A model generated the notes under the pieces. That model worked only from the letters and a program-made list of their open reading frames with translations. It searched no databases and had not been told where the DNA came from. Made by a program: the position numbers and the translations under genes. From Gymnothorax reevesii (lineage: Eukaryota > Chordata > Actinopteri > Anguilliformes > Muraenidae): a stretch of DNA of 64,000 bases. Below, in pieces: positions 12,801 to 23,466 of this stretch (the stretch's first letter is position 1; the number at the start of each line of letters is the position of its first letter). Location: the NCBI GenBank assembly GCA_029721435.1, contig CM056574.1, positions 29,807,001 to 29,871,000 on the forward strand. Reading direction: 5' to 3'.

Positions 12801-12906
12801 GTCTCGGCAATTCCTGCGTCATCTTGTCTCAACCCATTTTTGCAATAAAGGATTATGATTTTTGGAATTTCGATTCTCACGTGTGGTTCCTGAACGCACC
12901 GTCACA
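9852..12906 (+). mobile_element. Solo LTR, split by a later insertion
   Basis: The element starts TGTTATGG and ends CCGTCACA, the TG...CA form of LTRs. It is flanked on both sides by the pentamer ATTAC (9847-9851 and 12907-12911). An AATAAA signal lies 60 bases before the 3' end. Parts 9852-10544 and 12477-12906 align in order with the uninterrupted copy at 35678-36821 on the other strand, for example at the ACCGGAGC/GTCATAGG block and at the terminal GTGTGGTTCCTGAACGCACC. Together they make about 1.12 kb, so roughly 1.93 kb is an insertion. No internal gag-pol region exists, so this is a solo LTR left by recombination. The 5-bp duplication fits Ty3/gypsy-like or retrovirus-like integrases; the lineage is unknown. 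Confidence 0.8.
10545..12472. mobile_element. TTAA-type (piggyBac-like) non-autonomous insertion in the LTR
   Basis: Comparison with the intact sister LTR places the breakpoints here. The left end reads CCCCTTTGCGCAGAAG; the complement of the right end reads CTCCTATCTGCAGAAG, matching 12 of 16 without gaps. TTAA follows the right end (12473-12476) and a degraded GTAA precedes the left end. In the sister LTR the target reads TGTTAGGAGTC and here the rejoined flanks would read similarly, which supports a TTAA target. CCC-beginning termini and TTAA targets are features of piggyBac elements. No transposase frame is visible in the 1.9 kb, which is AT-rich. Internal content is otherwise unrecognised. 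Confidence 0.5.
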
Positions 12907-12911
12907 ATTAC

Positions 12912-14249
12912 AAGGTGTCAGCAAAATGTGACTGAGTGGGTTATTGTCCTTTGCCAGTTGCCTTGTCACGAATTGTCCAGGTTTGGTAACCTCTGGAAAA
13001 GGTTGCAGCTCGGAGCTTCAGTGTCGTAACACAAACTTCCAACCTGACAAGGAATGTAGCATAATACATTGTATGCCTGACAGACAGAGAGGACGCTCAC
13101 ATGTAGGATGCATGCAGCCATGTCAACCACTTTTACATCTCCACTACGCAAAAGTAAAGTTATTTTGACAAAATTTACAGTTATGCAAATCGCCTGATTT
13201 GTCATCCTTAGGATTGTTTTATCTTTATATGAGCCAGAGGAAATGGACCAACGTGGTTTCATTTTTCTGGCTTTCTCATTCAATTACTTGCAATTCTGCA
13301 AAGATGATGGCTATATTTGAGATATGGTATATGTAACACTTATTTATCATTTTTGTGAGTGATCAAACCCCAAACCTCACCCGATCAAGTGGATAATGTT
13401 AAATTCGAGAACACTCAGTAGTTGATGATTCAAGGGCCCTTTGCTGGAGAGGATCCACAAAAATTAATGTGCGAGTGAGTGGCTGAGGAGTATTTCTCAT
13501 GATTGCTCAGTATTCCTCACTTTGCTTTTGCTCAAGGTAATGATGCTGTTCCTAAATTTTACTTCTAACACTGAAGCACTGGAGATCCAAGCTGCATCGC
13601 TCTTTCTGGAGATCCACTTCGCATTACATCAATTTAACAGACCCCATTTACCACTGCCATTTACTGTTTGAGTGCCTCGACCTGAATTATTTTAGTTACT
13701 GTGTGCCAGTTATCACTTCCACTCAGGAAACTGCTTCACTTAAGCACAAAATATAGCTTAGCTGTGCCACTGAAGCACTATGATACAGTAAAAATCATAA
13801 ATATACACAAAAAACATCAAGTGCTATTATAAGCCTGCATTAACTAAATTTGCTTGGAGCACTAGGGGGCAAGGATGGGAAAAGAGCCTTGATTTTATGT
13901 CCTCTTTAGTCAGCAGCGATGTATAAGATTTGATCACTATGGGAAGATGGTTCTAGTTCTGCAGGGTGCCAATACAGAGAAATACGAAAGAGACAGTAAT
14001 TCTTCTCAACCACAAGGGAGATCAACAGATGTATTTTCAGAGGAAAATGCATTTTCAGATTTTTGATTCGTAACAGAACTGAAGCATCATCCTGATTTTC
14101 AAAACAATATACATTTTTAGGAAAGCCCTGAGTTTGAACCTGTTGAAGACCCTTGTTTATCTTATAATCACTGAAAATAGTGCAGTTATCATTGCGATTG
14201 ATCTCCAACATGTCTGGAGATGAATTAGTCCCCTCACCATCTTTACGAT
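12912..14249. other. No gene recognised
   Basis: Chance open frames only. A minus-strand frame of 155 codons (13906-14373) runs from the neighbouring fold-back into this stretch; its last 118 codons are outside the repeat but have no motif I recognise, and its composition is like the surrounding AT-rich DNA. Confidence 0.4.
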
Positions 14250-15003
14250 TTGGTCTGTGACAGACGTATGAAACTGTGCGGTGGCCGATGGGAAAACGCG
14301 ATGCAACAGCCCAAAACATATCTAATTGGTGAAATGTGCTGCAAAAACAGAAACAATGCAAATTCAAAAACATTTAAACTGCAAAAGCAAATGCAAGATA
14401 AAAATGCTGCGTATCCACGTCAACACAAACATGCTACAATGGCCTAAAACATCCCGAATAATAGAAACGCGCTGCGAATACAGTAATGATCCAGTCAAAA
14501 ACGTGCAAACCACAAAAGCAAATACAAGAGAAAAACACTGCATTGAGACATCAACACAACAAAAGTTCTCCAAGCCACTATGGGGTGGCTTGAAGTACTA
14601 AGTGCAAAAAGGCTAGAAAGCCTTTTTGCTGACTTAGCTAGATAGTCTCGCTCAGGTCAAAAGTAAAAGCTGTTCCACTTGGCGCTCCCCATAGAGGCTG
14701 GGGGCACTTCTGACATGTTAATGTGAATATGCAGCATTTTTCTCTTGAATTTGCCTGTGTGGTTTGTGTGTTTTTGAGTTTGCATCGTTTCTGTTTTTGC
14801 AGCCTATTTCTCCAATTGGAGAGGTTCTGGGCTGTTGCAGTGCATTTGTGTAAACAAGGATATGCAGCATTTTTCTCCAGCATTTGCTTTTGTTGTTTGT
14901 GTGTTTTTAACTTAGCATTGTTTCTGTTTTTGCGGCACATTTCCCCTGTTGGTTGGGCCATTGCAGCATGTTTGCCCCTGTCAGCCACCATACAACTGTG
15001 AAC
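14250..15003. mobile_element. Fold-back element made of tandem units
   Basis: Sequence from about 14257 to 14600 is repeated in inverted form from about 14690 to 14995. Each arm itself contains two or more diverged direct repeats of about 125-130 bp, recognisable by words such as TGCAAAAACAGAAAC and GAGAAAAATGCTGC. The centre holds a perfect 11-bp stem, GCAAAAAGGCT/AGCCTTTTTGC with an AGAA loop (14604-14629). The several overlapping open frames on both strands arise from this structure. Mobility is inferred from form only; no target duplication was established. Confidence 0.65.
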
Positions 15004-16899
15004 AAAAAAAAAAGCAAAATTATGGTCAGGAGATTAAGGTTTGTGGATAAAAACGATGTTTACCAGAGAATAGAAAAATAGCCTGCTAGGTATAAGCATA
15101 AGCATAAGTGATGACCCACACCCACATTATATTTATTGACTTGCTGCATATTTTCTTTTTTTGGGTTGGGGGGGGGGGGTATCATCATGATTTATAACTT
15201 CTAAGTGGCTACTAAACAAAGTGAACAATGTTCCATGTTGGTGTGTCTTAGAGGAAGGTGTTTTCAAATGACTAACACACGTGCAACCCAACACAATTCT
15301 ATTGATTGTATTCTTTCACAGCAGGTGTGCACCCTGTTTTATTTACTCATCATAGATAGGTCGATCAAGTTCCTCTATTGGACAGATAATCAGCAACTAA
15401 GGGTGAATATTCACTCATTTCCAATTTTAGCGGAGAATATTTTCCCCCTTAATTTCAACATCATTATTCAACCAGCAACGGGAGAGCCATGGCAAGACTG
15501 TGTGGAGATAGAATACAATCTGCCGAAATCAGCCTCATGTCTCGCTGCACCTGCTCCTTAAAGACCCGCCAGCACCCTTGAGTCTGCTAGTGTATCATTC
15601 ACATATTCCTCTCTGTGCTAATACTTCAGAGATTCATCCTGGAGGTGATACACGGGGCTCTCAGGAGACAAAGGGGCAAACAAACTACATATTTTCTTTG
15701 TTTCTAAACACTAGGACAAAAGGATCACTTGAACTTCATGTCTTGCAAAACATAATGTTTTTCCTCCAGCAACCAGAACATGGCCATGAAAGGAAAGGCT
15801 GCAAAGGCTGTTAAATGTACATTTTCCTCTTTCCTAAAGTGTGAAGGGCTGCTCCTGTGACAGAGGTGCAATGTGTTTGCTTCTGTCGGGCATTAGTATG
15901 CCTTGTTATTGCCTCTAGGGGGTGCTGCACCGCTCTATCAAATCTTTCCTTTACTCTGTAATGCTGCAGGTAAGAGGCCTTATCCTGCTTAAGGTGGGGA
16001 GAAATAAAAAAAACTTTGTTCCTACCTTTTGTTCTTCTCCATTTGCTTTGGAAAACAAAAACTTTTCAAGAAAGCAGACCAGTAGTGAAATAGGAGGATG
16101 GGTAGTGGGTGAGGCACAGGCACACAGCCCAAACTGAGTCATCAGAGAAGAACATCATGGTGCTTACCTCTGCAACAACTTAGGGTCACTTCAGGAGATA
16201 GCAATTTTCAGAATTTCTCGCAACAGTCCTACCTTCGGAGCGTTTATCTCAGAGGCCCAAATAATAAACATAGGCACTCTCAGTAGAAAGTGCTGAATTC
16301 CGCCAAGGCATTTCAATTGCCAATGAATGCCAATGAAGTACCAGAAAGTTTTGAGATATAGTCGTGGACAATGGATCAAAACCCACATATAAATGGATAA
16401 TAAATTACAAAATCCATGGGCTGCAACAGCCATCTCAGTCTTTGGGCACAAATATCATTGATAATTTGTAATTTGAACTGGACTGGGCAGCTCATAAGGG
16501 CAAATTCTGGAGTATCAATGATATAAGATAAAATACACTTTATTGAACCCCGTGGGGTAATTATGTCTCCCCCTTCCTGGGGGGGGGGGATATTGTTCTT
16601 GCCTGAATTCCCATTGGCGTCGGTGTTCCCATTTGTTTCTGGAGCATAACACTGAAACTGTTCGACCAATTCTCACCAAATTTGACATAGTGTCTCTCCA
16701 TAACATGTAGATGTGCCTTTTGAGGTGTTGAACTGCTTTTGAATTCTATTTTTTCTGTTTCCATGGCAACAATTTGGACTTAGGCATATCGAAGGGTGGG
16801 ACTCGTTTCCGGACCATAACTCTAAAATGTGAAATGGGGGAAGGGGGAGACATCTGTTTTTACGTGTAAAAACCATTCTAGTTTGTCCTCTGTATTTGA
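15004..16899. other. No gene; homopolymer runs and a possible old dispersed repeat
   Basis: Contains a poly-A run (15003-15013) and guanine runs (15168-15179 and 16578-16589). The part 16530-16880 has wording such as TTTATTGAACCCCGTGGGGTAATTA and a Pro/Gly-poor repeat-like text that suggests an old dispersed repeat, but I cannot define its borders. Confidence 0.35.
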
Positions 16900-17160
16900 C
16901 AGTTAGGAGCAGTGGGCATCAACAGAGCAGTGTTCGGGGACCAACTCCAGTTCTAAAGCCAGTTCCTTTGTCAAGGGCACCAATAGGATTGTTCCTATGA
17001 TGCATGTTTTTGTCGGTGGGGAAAACCAGAGCACCCAGAGGAAACCCACGCGAACACGGGGAGAACATGCAAACTCCGCACAGAAAGGCCCCAGGCCAGG
17101 TTCAAACCTATGACCTTCTTGCTGTGAGGTGGAAATGCTAAACACTACGTTACCTCAGCT
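16900..17160 (-). mobile_element. tRNA-headed SINE copy, diverged
   Basis: On the minus strand the head includes a B-box-like AGGTTTGAACC (17099-17109) preceded by CACAGCAAGAAGGTC. It is followed by GGGGCCTTTCTGTGCGGAGT and GCATGTTCTCCCCGTG, wording that recurs very widely in teleost genomes. The element runs toward lower coordinates; the outer part near 16900 has decayed. A related body sequence occurs at 46860-47125 on the plus strand. Confidence 0.7.
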
Positions 17161-18427
17161 TATGTTTGATGAGCGGTTGGGCACAAAATGGCTGCCATGT
17201 ATGACCAGCCAATGTGCTAGACATTGGGGGTCTTTGAGGTGAGAGTCCTCCATATGATTGTGACGCACTTTGAATATCTATAAAAAAGTGTTATATACGT
17301 AAATGCAGTGTTCATTCATAAAAATGCTTAGAAAAACTTCTAATTTATTTGGAAGCCACACAGTTAACCATTTCATCTGTTAAATTCTTCTAAGCCAAAG
17401 GGTTTAATATGCATAGTTTCCAAATAAATGTAATGTTTTTTTGTGCATTTTAGTGAGTGTGTGAGCTTTATTCCTTATGCAATTCTAATTAGGGAAGCAT
17501 TTGAGAATTAATGCTCGCACATGTTGCCTCGGATTAAGAATCAAATAGAGGACACATTTGAGGTAACAAAAATCTCCCAGAATAACTGGAGCTCAGATAG
17601 AGTAGCGCCATTCAGACTATTTCAGCATTGATCTGTTTGCTGTGTTATAAATATACACTCACTAAAGAATGCTTTGTTTCACAATTGATTCATATTGGAC
17701 CTGTGTCTCTGTCACTTCCAAACAAAGCTGCAACCATGTTAAGAAAATAGTGAGGACCAGTTTCCCCAGCACATCAGTTGGAATGTTTTCTCAAGTTGAA
17801 AATTGGTGTGTGTATCTTATGGGAGAGTCGTTTAATTTGGGGGTGAATTATATTTTAAATGAATAAGGAGAAAATTACACAGCATGCATCACCGCCTGTC
17901 ACAGATCAAATTAACTCCCAGCCTTGTTCCTACCATGTTTATTTGAGAGTCAGGAACTAACTTTCCAAGTTATTAAAAATCACACGGGACATTTATTTAG
18001 GAAATTACAGAGCAAATGGTGCAAACTGCTGAAATGCACTTTCTCAATCTACATCTCATCAATAGTCTCAGATCCTGAGGGTTCTTGAAGATACTTAATT
18101 AAAGAGATCACAGTACAGGAGTGCTCATCAACAAGCACATGTCTCCCAACAATATTTAATTAGCGGAAATCAAATATACAGTATATAACCTCTATGAATC
18201 TGCAGAATTTCTAAGAATGTGAGAAGATTCAGCAGATATATTCATTGGAAAAATGCAGCCCACAGCCTGCCTACAGAGTACGATGCTCTTCTCTCTCTTT
18301 TTTTTTCAATAGCCTAACACTATGAATACAGCATGAACTGCAATCTACTTATCAAGTCATATTTTTAAAACAAATACTGGGTGCTTAAATCATCTACAAA
18401 TAACATGCATATTCATGCATCAGTAAT
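17161..18427. other. No gene recognised
   Basis: AT-rich, apparently single-copy sequence with short chance frames. No inverted repeats or microsatellites of note. Confidence 0.45.
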
Positions 18428-18684
18428 ATATGTGTGTGGGACTAGGAAAAGGGGTCACTTGGGTCATTTTATGAAAATTGTGATTTTCCAACAAAATCAA
18501 AGAGGGATCCCAGTTTTTCATTTTGAGAAAAAAATTGGGTGAATTTGTGCACTGCAAAGTGTTGTGGATTGACAGTACATTAGTCCTGGGATATCACAAT
18601 CACTGGGATATCACTGTGATACCCCATTAATCTCAGAACGGAAAAAAATCCAAAGTGACCCCTTTTCCTAGTCCTGCACACATA
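18428..18684. mobile_element. MITE abutting the Tc1 element
   Basis: Terminal inverted repeats of about 33 bp begin ATATGTGTGTGGGACTAGG at the left. The complement of the right end reads TATGTGTGCAGGACTAGG and continues GAAAAGGGGTCACTT on both sides. A TA dinucleotide lies at each border, and the right TA is shared with the first base pairs of the neighbouring Tc1 terminus. Length about 257 bp, no coding capacity. Confidence 0.65.
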
Positions 18685-19169
18685 CAGTGCCATGGAAAAG
18701 TATTTGCCCCCTTCCTGATTTCTTATATTTTTGCCTATTTGTCACACTTAAATGTTTCATATCATCAAACAAATTTTAATATTAGACAAAGATAACCCAA
18801 GTAAATACAAAGTGCAGTTTTTAAATGATGAATCATTTATTTAGGGAAAATAGCTAGCCAAGCCCATCTGGCCCTATGTGAAAAAGTAATTGCCCCCTAA
18901 ATCCTAATAACTGGTTTTGCCACCCTCGGCGACAACAGCTGCAATCAAACATTTGCGATAACTGGCAAAGAGCCTTTCACATCTCTGTGGAAGAATTTTA
19001 TCCCACTCTTCTTTGAAGAATTGTTTTAATTCAGCCACATTGGAGGGTTTTTGAGCATGAACAGCCTATTTAAGGTCATGCCACTGCATCTCAAGCGGAT
19101 TTAAGTCTAGGCCACTCCAAAATCTTTGTTTTGTTTTTTTTTTAAATATATTCAGAGGTGGCCTTGCTA

Positions 19170-19335
19170 CACTGTTAGAAACTTGCACCTTTTTTGCCAG
19201 TTATTTTAACTGTAAGTGGAATCCTGCGTGCATTTAACTGTGGCTTACACTTAATATACACGAAACTCTGTTGTAATTCTTATTGTAAAATTACAGCCAA
19301 ACTAACTGGCAACAAAAAATGCAAGTTTAAAACAG
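19170..19335. mobile_element. Small MITE inserted in the Tc1 element
   Basis: The left end CACTGTTAGAAACTTGCA is mirrored by TGCAAGTTTAAAACAGT at the right, and the next part, TTGCCAGTTA, is also mirrored. TA flanks both ends (19168-19169 and 19336-19337). Removing it rejoins GGCCTTGCTA to CAGTGTGTTTCGG, the expected Tc1 transposase text, which confirms a later insertion. Confidence 0.65.
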
Positions 19336-19512
19336 TACAGTGTGTTTCGGAACATTGTCTTGTTGCATAACCCAAGTGCACTGGAGCTTGAGGTCATGAA
19401 CTGATGGTTGGACATTCTCCTTCAGGATTTTCCGGTAGAGAGCAGAATTCATAGTTCCATCAATTACTACAAGTTGCCCAGGTCCTGAAGCAGCAAAGCA
19501 GCCCCAAACCAT

Positions 19513-20617
19513 GAATGAATGAATTGAATTGAATTTATTGTCATTGTTACAGAATAACAACAAGATTGGTTTGGAGAGAAAGTGCTCCGGGCCACTGCGT
19601 TGCGCCGCCAGGTACACTTCTTCTTTGAAAATTAAAGGTTGCAGTTTACACAAAAGATGACATCAGACATAATAATACACATTAGGTTAATAACACGACA
19701 CGCAGGAGACGCGTATAATTTTTTTCAGGGGAATGGGGGGGGGGGGGGAGGTGGGGGAAGAAGGGATTAAATGCAGGAGGTAGCCTTGGCAGAGTAGGGC
19801 AGAATGTTCTGTCCTTGTCAGAGGGATGAGAAAGTTGGTGATGTTCCATGTGAGACTGAGGCAGACAGAGGGGAGACGTGGAGTGGGGGGTGGGGGGTTT
19901 GGTGTAGGGGTGCTGAATTCTATTCAATTTCGGGTGGAACAAGCAATTTTGATTGATCCGCTATTCATTTTGTAAATTTTTTACTTCACGCTTGCGGGCC
20001 ACCAGTTCTCCCATCCTCTCGTCCTGTCTCTTGCCCAAATTCACAGTCAAACGCACAAACTCCCCACACTGACTCAAAACAGCGTCCATCTTTCTGTGCA
20101 TTTCTGCAGATGATCCCAGAATCTTTTTGAGCAACTCACCATTCTCCGATACTCCACTGAAGCGCTCCATAACAATTTTGGTGCTAGGCAGCGCATTTTT
20201 CTCGCTTCCAGTTTATGTACTTTGCGGTAGATCAGGGCAACTCCCATGCCAATTAGGAGAAATCCCATCACCATAAATTCAAAAAGATAATCATTCTCCG
20301 CGTCTTCAAGGGATAGTGCTGCCAGAAAAAGTACTTGCCACCTCGACCACGCATCCTGAAGGTAGCCAGCAGCAAAAGTCCAATCCGGACAGCGGGGTTC
20401 ACCAGGTGCTCCGCTTCTCAGTGAAAATATTTTGTCAATCGCATTCAGGGACCTGCTAATTAATTCCATCTTTACTTGAAGAGCCTCAGAAGCAGACGGA
20501 AGGTCCAAAAAAAAGGAAAGAGAGGGTAACAGGACAATACAGGACAAAGAAAGAAGACACAGGCTGGAGCAGAGATAGAGTGCGACTGCTCTCCTCAGAA
20601 GCTGGAAGAAGAACAAT
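19513..20617 (-). mobile_element. Retroposon-like insertion with a small ORF and TTCA-repeat tail
   Basis: The flanking Tc1 text (CCCCAAACCAT and ACACTACCATCACC) is normally contiguous, so about 1.1 kb was inserted here. On the minus strand the insert has a leader of about 150 bases, an ORF beginning at 20469, and a 3' untranslated part of about 450 bases containing a C-rich/G-rich tract. It ends with GACAATAAA followed by short ATTCA/TTCA tandem repeats, as in non-LTR retroposons that end in short repeats instead of poly(A). Possible short duplication AAACCAT/GAACAAT at the borders. It has no reverse transcriptase, so it would have moved with help from another element. Confidence 0.6.
19961..20469 (-). 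pseudogene. Unrecognised single-pass membrane protein with coiled-coil tail (frameshifted)
   Basis: From Met at 20467-20469 the frame runs about 91 codons. It has an amphipathic start (MELISRSLNAIDKIFSL), a Trp-rich stretch near residues 30-45, and a clear membrane segment at about residues 61-81 (YLFEFMVMGFLLIGMGVALI), followed by basic residues. The frame breaks at about 20195 within a run of A residues. The next frame continues to 19961 with a charged, helix-forming tail of about 75 residues that looks like a coiled coil. A loss of one A explains the break, so the ancestral product was about 170 residues. I do not recognise the family and assign no function. The protein belongs to the retroposon, not to a host gene, because it is contained within the insertion borders. 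Confidence 0.5.
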
Positions 20618-21603
20618 TACACTACCATCACCATGTTTGACGTATGATGCTCTTTTTATGAAACGCTGCGTTAGTTTTACAGCAGATGTACCAGGACGCG
20701 CACTTTCCATAAAGTTCAACTTTTGTCTCGTCAATCCACAGAATATTTTTCCCAAAGTCTTTGGGATCATCAAGATTTTTTGGCAAATGTGAGATGAGCC
20801 TTTGTGTTCATTTTAGTCAGCAGTGGTTTTCGCTTTGGAACTCTCCCATGGATGACATTTTTGCCCAGTCTCTTTCTTATTGTTGAATCATGACCACAGA
20901 CTTTAACTGAGGCAAGTGAGGCCTGCATTTCCAAGGATGTTGTTCTCGGTTCTTTTTTGACTTCCTGGATGATTTGACGATGCGCTCTTGGAGTAATTTT
21001 GGTAGGCTGGCCACTCCTGGGAAGGTTCACCACTGTTCCAAGTTTGCTCCATTTGTGGATAATGGCTCTCACCATGGTTCACTGGAGTCCCACAGCCTGA
21101 GAAATGGCTTTGTGACCCTTTCCTGACTGACAGGTGTCAGTTACTTTGTTTCTCATCTGTTCTTGAATTTCTTAGGATCGCGGCTTGATGTGTTGCTTTT
21201 TGAGATCTTTTAGCCTACTTAACTTTGTGAAACAGGTTCTGTTGAAGTGATTTCTTGACTCAACAGCTCTGGCAGTAATCAGACCTGGGAGTGGCTTCTG
21301 AAATTGGACTCAAAAAATGTGGTTCATCACAATTAACTAATGATTTGGGGGTGGGGGATTACTTTTTTTTACCGAGGGCCAGGAAGATAAATAAAATCAA
21401 ATAAAAACTGCATTTTGTATTTACTTGGGTTATTTTTGTCTTATATTAAAATTTGTTTGATGATAGGAAACATTAAGTGTATAAAACACAGAAACCTAGT
21501 CGAAGCATTTTGTTCATCCAATGGGTCAACATTTCAATTGTTTAACAGACACATAGTGCTGTTGACTGACTGGCAACAAAGACAAGCCCATTTGTTATCA
21601 CTG

Positions 21604-21750
21604 TCAGTTCCAAAAGCCAGTGTCTGCCATGGTATGGAGGTGTGTTAGTGCATGTAGTATGGTTGAATTACACATTTGTGATGACACAATTAATGCAGAG
21701 AGATATGCACAAATTTTGGAGCAATATGTCCAGCCATATTGACCAAAAAA
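21604..21750 (+). pseudogene. Degraded Tc1 transposase fragment
   Basis: CCAAAAGCCAGTGTCTGCC, GGTATGGAGGTGTGTTAGTG and the following ATTAATGCAGAGAGATATGCAC/TTTTGGAGCAATATG follow, with many changes, the same order as the Tc1 transposase at 33149-34170 (KPASV..WG.IS, TINAERYIQVLEQHM). Only about 150 bases remain and the frame is full of stops. It is on the plus strand, unlike the adjoining Tc1 element. Confidence 0.55.
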
Positions 21751-23423
21751 TAAACTTTAAAATGAAAAGTCATGTGAATGATGTTGACTCAAACATTAGG
21801 TTGTTAACTCTCTCTCCCGGACTAGAATGCTGCATCAATTGTAAACAAGTTAATTACATCTCTGTATCGAAGAGTTTCGCATTTTGAATCAAATGTCGTT
21901 CTTGTATAATTATGATTTAGTCGGCATGCTGTCGTATGAGCAGAATTTTGGCCTTGGGGGTACAGCTTCTGCATTTTAAGTGCCCTTCACAGAAGGACAC
22001 TCCACATATTGGATAATTTCTTGGACTGTTTTTGCATTAGGCATTCAACATGCATAAACCAAAGACCAAAGGCATCAATTCTAGAAGCACAACACTACAT
22101 TATCCAATATGATAATGATAACATTATCACGAAGAACGTGCTTATGATAAAAATGATGGTGACTCCTGCAATATACAGTAATATCTTTATAAATTCTCTT
22201 AATCAGCACTAAGCCAAAGTGTAACTCAACACAGATGTGATACTCTATATGTCCAGAAAAATTTTACCTTGCCAGAAATAATTTATTTATTTAATTTTCC
22301 TTAAATTTTTTTCCAAAATTTGAATGTTTTTGTACTTTTGATAAATTTGGGTCATCTAGATATAAATCCTTTTCAAACAGACTATAATCGTGGGCCGAGG
22401 AACTGGGAGTTGTATTTAACAAAAAACATTTCCAATTTGCTGGAAGAGAAATTAAGCTGTTTTACACTAGGCATGATTATCTGAGGACATCAAACTCTCC
22501 ATCAATAAACATTATGGTATAATGCATCGCATCAGACTGAGGGCCTCTGGTTCAGAAACAAATGGCAGAACCTCCAAGCCTGGCTATGATTTATCAGCGC
22601 TTTCCCATCAGCTCATCTACAAATGAGCTGCCAAATACGTGACTCAGTGCACAAGCTTGGAAATGACCGCATGGATTTTGCAGTTACGTAGGACCACTAA
22701 GGCCTGGCTCTCTCTCACCAGTGAAGGATTGGTTCAAGATTCACAGCTTATTTTTTTAACCCAAGATATTTGTTTCAGTGCTGAAGGCAAACAAGGAGAA
22801 TGAGGCCTGCGAGGGAATGATTATTTTATGTCAATGACATTGCTAGATACTGCAGAGCCACACTCTGAAGAACATCATGAAAACAGATGGTTCTGAATGT
22901 CACAGGGGGATTTTGAAGGGTTTGCCAGATAGCAAACGACAGGAATCATGAACATAACTATTGTTAACATTACTGCCATCATGAAGATTTTCACTGTCAT
23001 TGAAGATGGGTTCCCCTGTGGGGTATATCAAACATTTGTTGAGCAAAAAAAGCAGGGCCATAATGGCTGTGCACGTACACTCTGGAGACACTAACCACCA
23101 TGTAAGCAGATCCACTGCTTCTTCAGGAAACCGATGCATTTCCTTCCTGTACTGTCTGTTACTACCAAAGCACAATTGTTACAAATAACACTGTTTGACC
23201 TGGGATTTAAAAACAGCAATATTAGACACTGTTTTTATTTAGGGTTGCCATTTCAAGCTTAATAGGAATGGAGATGACAGGCATTCACACAAGGGCCACA
23301 TTGACTGAAAGTAGCCATTGACTGACATGTCCTAATGGTGTTATTTGACTTCAGTTTTATCTTAATTATGATCACTAATTAACTTCAAGGGAATTAAGAA
23401 GTCCAAATTAACCCCCCCTCCTT
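21751..23423. other. No gene recognised
   Basis: Apparently single-copy sequence. The part 22540-22720 is less AT-rich than its surroundings and free of repeat signs, so it could be conserved non-coding DNA; nothing in the sequence itself proves this. Confidence 0.35.

Positions 23424-23461
<38 letters not shown>
23424..23461. repeat. (CA)n microsatellite
   Basis: About 19 perfect CA units. Confidence 0.97.

Positions 23462-23466
<5 letters not shown>

Larger units (their letters stand above)
18905..21075 (-). pseudogene. Tc1 transposase remnant, interrupted
   Basis: The amino-terminal DNA-binding part is a 101-codon frame at 20770-21075 with the helix-turn-helix/GRP-like stretch NLPRSGQPTKITPRAHRQI. 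The catalytic part resumes at about 19350-19512 with MVWGCFAASGPGQL and the second Asp motif QQDNVPKH. Further carboxy-terminal codons down to about 18905 contain stops. The first Asp region is lost at or near the retroposon insertion at 19513-20617, and a MITE lies at 19170-19335. It cannot make an active enzyme. Confidence 0.75.
18685..21485 (-). mobile_element. Decayed Tc1-like transposon carrying two insertions
   Basis: The left terminal repeat starts CAGTGCCATGGAAAAGTATT. The sequence from about 18745 to 18825 (ATCATCAAACAAATTTTAAT and onward) recurs inverted at about 21375-21470, giving long terminal repeats; the outermost 60-70 bases of the right repeat are missing or diverged. Between them lie transposase pieces on the minus strand, a 166-bp MITE and a 1.1-kb retroposon. 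Without the insertions the element would be about 1.5 kb, the usual Tc1 size. Confidence 0.8.

Noticed and set aside
13906..14373. 155-codon minus-strand frame
   Set aside because: Begins inside the fold-back element, has no recognised domain, and uses AT-rich codons like the surrounding non-coding DNA.
14604..14645. Helitron-like 3' end (hairpin followed by CTAG)
   Set aside because: The hairpin is the centre of a larger palindrome, the next base is not T, and there is no Rep/helicase or matching 5' TC end.
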